From Chara braunii (taxonomy: Eukaryota; Streptophyta; Charophyceae; Charales; Characeae): a stretch of DNA of 32,842 nt. Both the position numbers and the translations under genes were made by a program. Below the pieces are notes generated by a model, which was not told the origin of the DNA, did not search any database, and saw only the letters and a list, made by a program, of their open reading frames with translations. The stretch is taken from assembly GCA_003427395.1 (NCBI GenBank), contig BFEA01000845.1, positions 427,796-460,637 on the forward strand, read 5' to 3'. Shown here piece after piece: positions 20,882 through 30,839 of this stretch; position 1 is the first letter of the stretch, and each line of letters begins with the position of its first letter.

Positions 20882-21129
20882 ATAGCGGGCAGTAGACCAC
20901 CAAACAATGATTCAGGTAAGCGCAGGCAGACAAAGGCAAACTGCTAACACTTAAACCACGCTATCTACCCTTTTACTTATGCAATCAAGCCTCAACCCCT
21001 AGTTACCCTGACGCTTTTCTTTATAACTACAGTAATGGGTAGAGAGACGACCACAGCCAAGTCAGAAGAAACACATTTAGTAGAAAAAAAATGCATTCCC
21101 TATCGGCCCACTGGTGCCCGAATCTCCTC

Positions 21130-21819
21130 CTAGTCTACATTTCCCTCATTCGGGTCATGAGACGAGGCGTATACGTCCACTGTATTGGCCGTGTTCCTGA
21201 GCCACTGACTAGAAGGTGAGAATTTCGGGTCTAAGTACAAACCATATATCAGTTCATATGTATAACGTCCGTACTCCCAGTCTCGCGCCCTTAGAGCCGC
21301 TTCTCCTGCCACCTCTATTCTTGCCTGTCCACCAAAGCTCCTCTCTACGAGGAATCCAGACAGGACGACTCGTAGTGGAGCCGATGGGAGCGCGAACTCT
21401 CCCACGCACTTAACTTCTATACGGGTTAATACTTGCTCTTCTCCGTCACGGGACGCTTCCCTCGCCCACTTCGCTGCAGCTGCCTCGGCTACCCTCAAAT
21501 GCTTAGCAAGCAGGCTCCCATGTCCAAGCACCAACTCTATCCCATGCTCGATCCAGAAAGAGGGCGAGGCGTACAGCGTCACCTTTACAATCGCACACTC
21601 CTGCTCGTCATCGAACCCAGACTCGATCCGGGCAAAGATGTGCGCGCCCATCAACATTCCCCACCATGAAGAGTGGTACTCTTCTGCTCTGCCCCGCCTA
21701 GGTAAAGACACCTCGAGCCCTCCCTCTTTCTCAACTGGCCTGAGCATATGCGGGTCTTCCCGTGCATAAGGCATCCTGAGTTGCCTTAGCTCCGTCTGGG
21801 CTCTGCCCATTACAGACAA
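21130..21819 (-). CDS. Uncharacterised 229-aa ORF in element leader
   Basis: This ORF lies between the PBS and gag in the LTR element, on the element's coding strand but in a different frame from gag, about 250 bp upstream of it. The protein is mixed alpha/beta-looking and rich in Ala, Glu and Arg, with no membrane segment and no motif that I recognise. Segments such as ECAIVKVTLYASPSFWIEHG and RIEVKCVGEFALPSAPLRVV read like a folded domain, not random translation. It might be an extra element gene, a captured host fragment or an N-terminal part of gag separated by a frameshift. Start chosen as the first ATG of the frame; the stop follows NEGNVD. Confidence 0.45.
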   Translation of the reverse strand: MSVMGRAQTELRQLRMPYAREDPHMLRPVEKEGGLEVSLPRRGRAEEYHSSWWGMLMGAHIFARIESGFDDEQECAIVKVTLYASPSFWIEHGIELVLGHGSLLAKHLRVAEAAAAKWAREASRDGEEQVLTRIEVKCVGEFALPSAPLRVVLSGFLVERSFGGQARIEVAGEAALRARDWEYGRYTYELIYGLYLDPKFSPSSQWLRNTANTVDVYASSHDPNEGNVD

Positions 21820-23005
21820 ACGTCCAACACACGCCTTCCGTTATTAAACTGACCATCCCTACCCCTCTCGGAAGAGTGATCCAAACATACAGGCTTAATG
21901 ACCAACCATGAGCCAAATGTTGGACGGGAGACATCCATACTAATTCCTACAGACTGATAAGATCCCAAATATAATCCCAGCAAAATGGTCTACACGAAAT
22001 ATTCCTGAAAAAAAAAACATCTACTTAGACATGTAACTTTCCATAATAAGTCATAGCTACGCTTACAAGGCCTGACATCCACTGATGAGTCCGATATACA
22101 ACTCAAAGTAACATCCCCAAAACAAAAGGCCTTAGGCCTTTAATTTTCTAAGTGGACGGTCCAACCTGGAAGGGTTCAGGCGAAGGCCTAACATCAATTA
22201 CTACCCACCGCTCCATTAAAGGTGAGCAAAATAGTCTAAATGTTAACCCTTCCACTGCTACTCCAACTCCCTCCAGGATTAGACGTCCTTCACGTAAAGA
22301 GGGTATTACCTAGACTCACTACGCCCCGTAGCAGAATAACCGCTTAGAATCCAGACTCCAACATTTAAGTTCATGCAAGTAATATCCTTCAGCTTTCCTT
22401 AACCTACTTCTCCTCAAAGCGAGCAGACGATTTCTAACCTGGCACCTAGGAGAGGGTCTATACCTTCAATTCTTGGCAGACGAGTATTATCTCACTCATC
22501 CTTAACTCCATCCTGATGCCACCGTATTACAATGCCTTCCCAATCACTCACTCGACACTTATGGCAGTCAAAGAGGGTACATCATAGGGCGAATTCCCAC
22601 AATAGCCATGCTTAACCTTGGCCACGCCAAACACACAACGCCCTGCCCAGGCCTGCCAACTATCAAATCAGAAAGGCTACCAATCCCAAATACCATCATG
22701 CTAGTCAAAGTCGGTGAGCACAGAATCAAAACACTTATCACCCTCGAGTCACTTATACCACTTTAATCCAAATCAGGTCGCATCAATCAAAACCACATCG
22801 CCTAATCAACCCTCACTTCACGCCTTGTATCCAGCACTGTCTGCTACCTACCATTCTCCCCAGACCAGTCAATAAGGCAGAAGTGTCCACTTCGCCTGAA
22901 TCATCAACCTGCCTCGAATCTAGAATCGAAACTTCTCATTTGCCTATTCTCTCACTTCCAATACCCGGATGTCGTTCCACGAGGGACAACGGCAGGCAAC
23001 TGTTA
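21820..23005 (-). other. Element 5' leader, no gene seen
   Basis: Untranslated-looking sequence between the PBS and the leader ORF. Only short frames occur (for example 67 codons at 21731-21934, minus strand). No promoter or packaging signal could be identified by eye. Confidence 0.5.
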
Positions 23006-23023
23006 TCCCCGGGAACGGCGCCA
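23006..23023 (-). other. Primer-binding site, tRNA-Asp type
   Basis: The minus strand reads TGGCGCCGTTCCCGGGGA, two bases inside the 5' LTR end. It is complementary to the 3' end of plant-type tRNA-Asp (ending CCCCGGCAACGGCGCCA) at 17 of 18 positions. Its location and strand fix the element's orientation. Animal tRNA-Asp ends differently, so the site is also the best lineage clue in the window. Confidence 0.85.
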
Positions 23024-24508
23024 CCTATCGAGCGCATCGGTCCGGCACCGCACATGGCAACGCGGGACCCTCTCGGCCGCATCGCGCAGGAGTTGGACCA
23101 ATCTCGTCACGAACATACAAATGAAGCTTCCTTAGGTCGCTCCGGCCGAGTGCGCCATCCATACCTCTCGCGAGCCCCTACGACAGGATAGGGCCTACAC
23201 GAGGCACAACTTACTTCCACCTTACCGGAGTTGTCACCTCCCTTCAGTGGGCGTATCCCCGCCGAGCTACCAGTCCACAGTACGAAAGCTGATCAGTTGC
23301 AATCGCAGAGGTGGACCAGCCGAGGGCGTTTCTCGTTCGCTGTAGCATAGGGGGTACGCGCGGTAATACGCCTCTATCGGACGCGCACGCGAGCCGACAT
23401 CTTGGGGGGCTGAAGTCCCAAGCGCGACTCGTCGTCGGTCGACTATGACGCATCCAACACACCACGCGCACACCACTTTACGAACACAAAAATAAAACAC
23501 ACACACACGCACATACAACACGACACAACAAAAACAAACGCGACAACGCTCCTAGCCCCTCGGTAGCCAACCCATAACTTTCCGATGAGGAAATCGGATA
23601 GGCGTCGCGTGCGAGACTTAGTATAAAACCGCGTGGACGCAGGACCCACTCATATCGACTAGCAATGCAAATGTACCCAAGCAGTCGCAACGATGGTATA
23701 CCATGTAGTACCCATACTCGTGCGGCCCTCGTTGATCTCGAGGGTCGCGTTCGACACTCAAGTGTCGGCTGACACGCGCCTTGAGTGTTAATCTCTCGAC
23801 GCTGGACAACCGCCAAGTGCGGTTGAAGACCACACACCCTCTTTTGCACCTTATGCAGAGCGGGTGGTACACAGGTCCACACCTGTGGTGGCAGTCGTTT
23901 CTTGCGGCCCTCGGGATGATTCTTACCCCAAGCGTGGGCGAAAGTCAAGAGGTTCGACTTTGACGGCTGCTACGGACTACAACGTCCAACCATGAAAATC
24001 TCTAGAAAGCAAAGGATAATGGGGGATCTTCCTTTTCTCTCTAGCCATAATCTGGTTAATCCTTGCGCACGATCACAATAAGCCGCGCGCATGCTCAAGA
24101 CACATACAAATGTATACATAAGGTTTATTTCTATAGGACGATCACTTCTCACAGTCAAAGTGAGACTCCCCTCAACCATATATGTATGTAATCCCAGGCA
24201 GTCACATCCAGAAGCCGAACCACAACCATACATGCAATCACATCAAAGATTTATCCAGAATTCTACGCACTACACGAGGTCAACTTCAACCATTCTCTGC
24301 TCTCATACCCCTTGCTTTAGCCGTGCCAACCTCAACCTCAGCACAACCTCCCCGCAATAAAAATACGCAGTATCTTTGTTAAATGACCATTGAATAAAGT
24401 CCGGGTAAAAACACAATGAAACAGTTCAAACCACAGAGCTAAAGCCTTTAGGTTGAGTGGCAAGAGTAGATTGGAGTTGAGTCGTAAACCGACGAATCGG
24501 CAACCAAC

Positions 24509-24609
24509 CTGTTATCAGTGATAACAGAAGAGGATCCTCGTAGGATCAGGCTGAAACTAGTCCAAATCCTGAATCAAATGGTCCAACGGACCTGTCTTAC
24601 AAGACAGGT
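24509..24609. repeat. Triloop palindrome cluster in 5' LTR
   Basis: Four palindromes in about 100 bp: CTGTTATCAGTGATAACAG (24509-24527), GATCCT-CGT-AGGATC (24533-24547), GGTCC-AAC-GGACC (24580-24592) and ACCTGTCTT-AC-AAGACAGGT (24590-24609). The last two overlap, so only one can form at a time. Confidence 0.85.
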
Positions 24610-25401
24610 CAATCCCCAGGCTAAACCTATGATTCAATGGAGAATAATCCCCATATCACGATCTCACTCAATTCATACTAATTAACTAAGCCTAAGTCTA
24701 CCCTCAAGCAGTGCCCCAAGCAAAGGTAAACCTTGACTGAGTCTCCCTTATACAGTGTGGATCGCTAGAATCGCCACCTGTTAAAATATAACTCATCTCC
24801 TTCAAACTAAGAAAATTTCGGCAGCACTTCCTGTAGAAAAGTACCTTTCCAGAATTTATATCAGCCCGAATATGAAAACAAAAATAGTTTTTGACTTTCC
24901 AAAGTTCAATTTTTGTCTAACTTCCTGAATTAGCAAAAATTTGGGCAGCACTCTCTTTAGAAAAAAAAACTTTCTAGATTTTTACTAAGTCATATATGAA
25001 CCTTAGACAAGTTGAGCTTTGAAAAGCGAGAATTTGACTAACTCCCTAGATTCGTAGAAATTTTGGCAGCGCTTCCCGTAGAGAAAGTAACTTACCAAAA
25101 CTTATACTAAGCCAAGTTCAATAAAAGAACTCAGAAAATGCGAGAATCGATCCAAGTAAAAAACATGAGCTAAGAAAATGCAGAAATTGAACTAACTCCT
25201 ATCGCTCTAGCACGTGGCGAGCAAATACAGCAACTACCTGTCGAACTGAAACTCACACCAAGTAGTAGCCTCATTCAGTCACATGCAAGTCAAAGCACAA
25301 AGGGAAGTACTCTCACCAACCCCAAGTCAACTTTGCAAACAATAGTTCATGTCTTCTAAGTAAGTTACCCATTTATACCCAACTTACATAAGGCGTAAAG
25401 T

Positions 25402-26224
25402 CAGGCCATCCAATCTTATGGAACATGCCTGTCTCAGCCATCAAATATACACGAACATATTGCTCAACTACTTCTCTCTTCTTTTGGGCATATCACTAAG
25501 CCGTTCATCTTAGAAGCAAAACTTAGTCGCCCTGAACTTGTTTAATATCCAATATATATATACCTCTCTGAACTTAGCGTTCAAACACTAGACGAAGGAC
25601 TGAGCCGTTCATCTTAGAAACAAGGCCCAGCCTGCCCAAGGTTACCTTCAGTTATACTCTTAGTTATACTTTCTTCAACTTATTAATAAGCTAAAGTCAG
25701 GCCATCCAATCTTATGGAAACCGTGCCTGACTAGCCAATTCATAGATAAAATAATAATAAAATATAGCCAAATTATAACCTTTGGGTTCCAGCATGTGCG
25801 AGGCGTTGGGACAGACCATCCAATCTTATGGAACATTTCTGGTCCTATGTCAGGTTCGTTTCTCTCTGATCCAGCTGTGAGGGGCATGAGTCCGGAGCCG
25901 TCCAATCTTATTGATATGCTTTGCCCTCAGCGAGAATTACCCCCTCAGAACGAAACAGGAAGAGGCTGAGCCATCCAATCTTATGGACTTGCCCAGACCC
26001 CCTCGATCCGAAACAAATGAAACAGGATAAACCCCAACTAAACATGGCAACCAGGCCCTCCAATCTTATGGTACAGGCTTGACTCTTAAAAGTCAACCAC
26101 AGAGAAACCCTCACAAGTTAGAGCAATCAGACCATCCAATCTTATGGAACTTGTCTGATTCTCAATGCAGTTCAAAAATAAAACACAGCAGTCAGGCCAT
26201 CCAATCTTATGGAACATGCTTGAC
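25402..26224. repeat. Array of ten covarying stem-loops, 5' LTR copy
   Basis: The counterpart of 11730-12553, same order and spacing. Some stems are longer here: AGTCAGGC/GCCTGACT at the fourth hairpin and CAGGC/GCCTG at the first. Others have single mismatches, for example ACTAAG C/A CTTAGT at 25495-25527. One unit has a changed apical part (TCCAATCTTATTGA near 25907). Apical loops are otherwise as in the 3' LTR. Confidence 0.85.
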
Positions 26225-26678
26225 CCCATAGGACTCTGCCAAGCTCAAACAAAACCACCTTTCACCCACCCTTCCTCCTGATGCAATTCCCCCTTTTGTT
26301 CCCAATCTGCCTTCAGGCAATCAACAAAACGAAAACTGAGGCTTGCATACACATTCCTTTACTTAGTCTGAGTTCAGATCCTGAAAGTCAATTCAAGGTC
26401 AAAGTACAGGATTCACGCAATACACTCAGTCAATGCATAGAGGGAAGTATAGGTATGGGTTATAACTAATTTTATAGAAGGAATCAGGGAATTACTGCTC
26501 AGTTCCCTGCCTCCACGACTCCTCCTGAGTCCCGGCAGAGTTCCCGCAATCGGTGGGGCGAACCTCCCACAAAGGCCTTGGCGCAGATTACGGGTTGCAA
26601 TCTCGCCTGCCGCCTTCCTCTCAGAACCAAATAGACTAGACTTAGAGTGAGAAGCACAGAAGTAGAAGCTGGGCGGCT

Positions 26679-26695
26679 AGAGACTTACCCGCTCT

Positions 26696-26747
<52 letters not shown>

Positions 26748-26847
26748 ACACACACACACTCACACACACACACACACATACACACGGCCCCCATCCCACA
26801 CCCCTGCGCTCAGCGCGTTTAGCCCCACGCCGTTGGAGACTTACCAG

Positions 26848-26916
<69 letters not shown>

Positions 26917-26948
26917 CCCTCAAGGGCCCCAACCCACACCCCTGCGCC
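26679..26948. repeat. Tandem duplication carrying (CT)n(AC)n
   Basis: Two units of about 155 bp and 113 bp, each running gagacttacc, gctct, a CT run, a long AC run, cacggcc and ccacacccctgcgc. The AC lengths differ. The block begins ten bases past the break in the 5' LTR, so it may mark the rearrangement that truncated it. Confidence 0.8.
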
Positions 26949-26950
26949 GA

Positions 26951-27386
26951 TGTAACCGTTTGAACGCCGTGAATGCGCGTTCGCGTTCAAATATGCGTTT
27001 GAACGCGGATTGCGCGTTCGCGTTCAAAAATTGAACGGCGTTTATTTTCTTATTTATTTATTTATTTTTTTCAAAAAATATTTTCGACGCCTAAAAATAT
27101 ATAGTTTTTTCTGATATTTTTTTTTTATGAGTTCTACATGATATGGGCTACATGTCTATAAATTTTGGAGTCATTTTGCAAAGGGAAAAAGAAATAAAAA
27201 ATCGCTAAAGATGGCGGTGTCAAATCATGTTCGCCCACTAATTTCAATTCTTTTTTTACTTTTTTCTATTTTCTGTTCTCTATTTTTATTTCGAATTTTA
27301 TAGCGAATTTGGATGTGATTCTTTGGCAAATGTTGTTTATTGTATTTTTCTTCATAACATATTTCTTTTCGGAATTTTTACAGAAC

Positions 27387-27417
<31 letters not shown>

Positions 27418-27626
27418 CNCNCGCGTAATTGAACTCCGCGTTCGGTCGCGTTCACTGAGCGCGCGTTCATTCCGTTCAGTTTCTGAACGGAAAACCCGCG
27501 TTCAATGAACGCGCGGTAACACAACCCTCAACCTTGCGCAACCACACTCAACGCGTTTAACCGCGCGTTCAACGCGTTTAAAACATGAACGCGAACACGC
27601 GTTCATTGAATGCGCGACAACACAGC
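26951..27626. mobile_element. Foldback element with GAACGCG subterminal repeats
   Basis: Both ends (26951-27035 and 27428-27626) are packed with GAACGCG/CGCGTTC words in opposing orientation around an AT-rich core with a long poly-T (27388-27417). The left edge reads tgtaaccgtttgaacgcc; the right edge on the minus strand reads ggctgtgttgtcgcgcatt. Related ends occur at 32151-32230 and 32588-32690. Many short subterminal repeats with short inverted ends are seen in non-autonomous hAT-like elements, but the superfamily is not established. Two undetermined bases (27419, 27421) fall at the poly-T edge. Confidence 0.5.
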
Positions 27627-27644
27627 CACATCGTTTTGGTTGTA

Positions 27645-28298
27645 CTACAGTCTGCCAAGAAACCTTGGGTAAAATATGTCGTCATTCATCTCTTGCTTCC
27701 ATAAGTAGTGAGACAACAGGTGCCTGACCATCTGAAGGCAAGGGGGGTCCAATTGAAAGAGAGAGCGTCTATACTGTAATGTGGACAAAAATGCATTGTT
27801 AATAACCATCGTCCTCCCGAACAAACTAGTGCCTTTATGTTGAACCCATGGCAAGATTGTTGCACGCAATCGAGCAAAAGATTGTGAAGAATCACTCATC
27901 TGTTGCGGGTCAAACGAGAGACAATGTCCCAACAGTCGTTCATGTTGCGATGAAATCACGACCCGAAGGCCCCAGCCGTAGGGGGGCTATATCATAATAG
28001 AAGACTTAGACCAGTTCACCTCCGCTTGTGACAATTGGCAGAAAATTTGGATTATTTGTCTAAAGGCAAAAAAGGCACGATCATACACTGGTGTAAAAGC
28101 GATAGAGTCGTCGACAAATGCTTCAGACTTAAGAATCGCTCCTAAGGGCAATGTCACTCCCGAAATAGGAGGGTTTGTCCTAATCAGAATATGCAGAATT
28201 TCTACATACAATATGTAAAAATATGGTGCAACAGGGCAGCCTTGCCGCACCGACCGAGTGAGCTGAATAGGGGTCAATAACACTCCATTGATACACAA
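27645..28298 (-). pseudogene. LINE ORF2 RT palm C-part and thumb, broken
   Basis: The reading frame returns to that of the endonuclease. 28298-27987 contains RSVRQGCPVAPYFYILY (motif B) and EAFVDDSIAF (motif C, FVDD where FADD or YADD is usual). 27959-27645 has the thumb-like stretch LLGHCLSFDPQQ, SLFGRTMVINNAFLSTLQY and LFQLDPP. A stop separates the two pieces. The domain ends at the boundary with the GAACGCG foldback, leaving no C-terminal region. Confidence 0.8.
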
Positions 28299-28399
28299 TT
28301 GCTAAGTAACATTGAAGAGGAGAGCAGAAACTGCGTGTTTGAACTTAGATCCAAATTCAAAAGCTGTCAACGGCAGCCTGCAGGAATTTCAAGCCTACT

Positions 28400-29282
28400 C
28401 GATCACATGCTTTCTCAAGATGGAGCAAAACAATGGTGAAGCTATCTCCCCCTCGCAAAGCATATTCAAGCAGTTGCTCCACAATCATCACATTATGGTG
28501 AATCTACCTCCCAGGGACAAACCCTATTTGAGTAGGGCGAATAAGATGAGGGAGCACCTTTTGAAGTCTTGCTGTCAAAACTTTATCAAATATTTTGTAC
28601 AGTGCAGGCATCAGTGTGATTGGTCTAAAATTTTTAATGTCAATGATAACTCCTTTCTTGTGAGTGAATGTAATAATCCCTTGAAGCACTTGAGGCAAGA
28701 ACGCGGCTCCATTCCAGACAGTCTGACAAACAGGTAGCAACTCCGGTAGCAAATGCAGTGAAAAATTTCAAAAAAATTGTGCAGGCAACCCATCCAGGCC
28801 CGGTGTTTTGTGCAAAGTCAAGGATCTGAGCCCATCTGTCACCTCTTGCATCGTAATACCTGCCTCCATTTTTTGCAGTTGGATTGCATTTAACTTCTTA
28901 TCAACTCTAACCCAAACTTCATAATGAAATTGATGAAGCAACTGTAGTTCAGTGTACTGGGCCTGCGATGCCAATAGATTCTCATAAAATAAAGATATAT
29001 TAGTTATGATAGATTGAGTGTCTGTTGCCAAAGGTGCCTGTGCGTCAAATGGGTGTTGCATTGCCAAAACCAAACGCGACTAAGGCGGCGGGCGATGACT
29101 AGCAAAAAAGAGGCTGCCATATGGTTCCCTCTTACTACCCAACCCACACGTTTATTGTGGGTGACAATCTTCATAGCCGGTTGGACTTGAAACGTCGAGC
29201 CTTGCTGTAAATAATCCATTCTGTTCATAAAAGTGCGCTCATCAACGCAGGAGCTTGACGCCATATGCATAAGGTCTTGCAT
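28400..29282 (-). pseudogene. LINE ORF2 connector and RT fingers/palm, broken
   Basis: 29282-29004 (endonuclease frame) holds the connector, with a RGNHMAASFLLVIARR segment where LINEs usually have a G-D-x-NTKFFH-like motif. The frame then shifts: 29073-28768 has FYENL and KTPGLDGLPAQFF, and 28752-28504 has NFRPITLMPALYKIFDKVL and GFVPGR. A TAG follows GFVPGR in place of the next residue, then IHHNV continues in the same frame. Motif A reads VLLHLEKACDRVG near 28410-28440: the catalytic Asp is replaced by His (GAT to CAT). These lesions exclude a functional enzyme. Confidence 0.8.
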
Positions 29283-29531
29283 CTCATCATTGATTCATTC
29301 GAGGCTAGTGCGATTCATGGTCAATATCATTCGTTTAATTAGCAGTCCTTGTTGTAACACCACACGCTACCCTTCCATATACCAGTCAGCCTCTGAAGAG
29401 AACAAGTATTTCGAGGTACGTCATTTTGGCCAAAAATCGTACAGAAATTGAGTAAACTGTTAAGTGCGCACCACCCATTCTGGTAATGATTTCCTATCAT
29501 GACTTGCCCAGACAAAAGTACGAAGAAAAAA

Positions 29532-30278
29532 TTATAAAAACAAAGGTTGGTGGTCTGATCCCATATACGGCACAACAAAACACCTAGACAACCTAGGAAT
29601 AAAGAGATATGATGCAAAAAAAAGGTCCAATCGGCTTCGTGGTATATATTGTTGTTGAACGGCCGCTGCTGCAAAGAAAGTGAAGCCTCGCAAACCCTCG
29701 CTCAGAGGGCCTCGCTCAGAGGGGTGCAACATTCAGAAAAAATCAGAAAAACCATTAAGGAGAACGAAATCCAACAATTGCAGCGCATCAGGTCCCGCCA
29801 GTCCCGCTCGAAGTGAGTCCAGCCCCGGGACTAGTGTAATGTTTCAGTCTCCACCCAAAATTAATTTGTCCACATTCGAAATCAACCAAGGCAAGGATTT
29901 AAAAAGGTCAACCCACTCCGGTTGTGAGACAGAAGCGTAAATGTTAAACACCGCCCATTGTTCTTGAAACACCTCAAAACGAACCCGTAGCCATCGACCG
30001 AACGAATCACATCTATAATCAGTAATCTGAAATGGCGCAGTTCGAGAGAAGAGGATGGCCACTCCACCGCGAGTGCCTTGAGGCGGAGCCCAAAACTGTT
30101 GGCCCAGCCACCAACCCCATTGTTCAGTAATGGCTTCATCATTCAACTTTGTTTCTTGCAGAAGCATAATGTGCACCCCTTTATTACGGACCAGTGTCCT
30201 AATTACTGAACGTTTAATCGCTACCCGTCTCGACCCCAATCCTCGAACATTCCATAATATCAATCGAATTGAATCCAT
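29532..30278 (-). pseudogene. LINE ORF2 AP endonuclease domain with two stops
   Basis: The first 144 codons start MDSIRLILWNVRGLGSRR, followed by IMLLQETKL, RGGVAILF and LILGGD, the usual order of APE-type LINE endonucleases that nick target DNA. After GGD a TGA stands where the Phe of GGDFN belongs, then N follows in frame. A second TGA occurs just before 29732. The same frame then runs to 29532 with SRLDLFFAS and the C-terminal catalytic motif GSDHQP. Apart from the two stops the domain is in one frame. Confidence 0.85.
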
Positions 30279-30284
30279 CTCAAT

Positions 30285-30839
30285 TTACATAGGGGGCCAA
30301 TCTGCACATTTGAGCAAAAGGAACCGATTTGAGAAGATGCTTTTGTGCCAAGGGACATGGGAGTCCACTTGAGACAACAAAGCAGCAGTCCAACAATCAT
30401 AAAGACGTGTGTCTACAGTCGTTTGTCCCGCAGGGTTTTTGAGCAACTGTAATGAAATCCACCTGAGTTCCGTTGAGGTAGGCGGATCTTTTACCTTCGA
30501 ATTGACAATGACATCCACAAAGGGGAAACAAAGAATATCAGTCCTGCCTTGGGCATTAGTTGGTGTCAACCTCATACAGTCCATCACCGGGTATGAACGG
30601 ACCCTATATGCAGGCTGCAACCATTTTCGAATTTCAGCCAGCACTGGGTACTCAGTAGGTTCGGATTGCATTTCAAAGTTAGGCAAGAACAAATGTCCTT
30701 GTTGTGAATAGGCGGCCATGAGGTGAAGATCACCGTCAACAGCAGAGAAGACCAGCGGGACGACAACCCATGGTCGGTCAGCGGCCAGCGCATCTTGAAT
30801 AGATCCCGGGTGAGTAACCATTCTCTTGACGCAGCCCAT
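30285..30839 (-). CDS. Unknown ORF directly upstream of LINE ORF2
   Basis: 184 codons ending six bases before the ORF2 ATG, an arrangement expected of LINE ORF1. I see no CCHC knuckle, RRM or coiled coil. Segments such as PWVVVPLVFSAVDGDLHLMA, LAEIRKWLQPAYRVRSYP and DILCFPFVDVIVNSKV look like a folded domain, but I cannot name it. A stop codon lies two codons before the ATG, and another frame stays open upstream (30916-30584), so the true N terminus may have been lost by frameshift. Confidence 0.45.
   Translation of the reverse strand: MGCVKRMVTHPGSIQDALAADRPWVVVPLVFSAVDGDLHLMAAYSQQGHLFLPNFEMQSEPTEYPVLAEIRKWLQPAYRVRSYPVMDCMRLTPTNAQGRTDILCFPFVDVIVNSKVKDPPTSTELRWISLQLLKNPAGQTTVDTRLYDCWTAALLSQVDSHVPWHKSIFSNRFLLLKCADWPPM

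Larger units (their letters stand above)
9355..26669 (-). mobile_element. Large non-autonomous LTR retrotransposon, minus strand
   Basis: Two direct copies of about 3.64 kb (9355-12997 and 23026-26669) flank about 10 kb that includes a PBS beside one copy, a polypurine tract beside the other and a gag ORF in the matching orientation. That is the anatomy of an LTR retrotransposon read right to left. The complete LTR starts TGTC and ends GACA on the plus strand. I found no protease, reverse transcriptase, RNase H or integrase, so it depends on an autonomous partner, as large retrotransposon derivatives do. The PBS type (tRNA-Asp) is the one used by plant Athila-like Ty3/gypsy elements. A hand comparison of about 126 bp of the two LTRs (10376-10501 against 24047-24172) gave 8 differences, 7 of them transitions, so the insertion is not recent. 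Confidence 0.85.
23026..26669 (-). repeat. 5' LTR, truncated at its outer end
   Basis: Aligns with 9355-12997 throughout. The inner end reads tatcgagcgc on the plus strand (tgtcgagcgc in the other LTR), one transition from the canonical terminus. The outer end breaks off at 26669 (agtagaagc), where the other LTR continues for another 147 bp to its GACA end. The start of U3 and the target-site duplication are therefore missing here and replaced by the CT/AC repeat block. Confidence 0.85.
27640..30839 (-). mobile_element. LINE (non-LTR) retrotransposon, 3'-truncated and inactive
   Basis: Minus-strand order is an ORF of unknown function (30839-30285), then an APE-type endonuclease, connector, reverse transcriptase and thumb region ending near 27645. 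This is the ORF1-ORF2 layout of an L1-like LINE. The 3' part (end of ORF2, 3' UTR, tail) is missing where the foldback element begins. Stops and frameshifts make it a relic. Confidence 0.85.

Noticed and set aside
22082-22110. Possible second hammerhead (CTGATGAGTCC at 22083)
   Set aside because: The following sequence has CTC then AAAG where the core needs C then GAAA, and no cleavage triplet or helix I is evident.
9355-26669. Reading the 3.64-kb direct repeats as a segmental duplication
   Set aside because: PBS, polypurine tract, TGTC/GACA termini and gag in the matching orientation are better explained by LTRs.
26647-26955. 102-codon ORF of Thr-His repeats
   Set aside because: Translation of the AC microsatellite.
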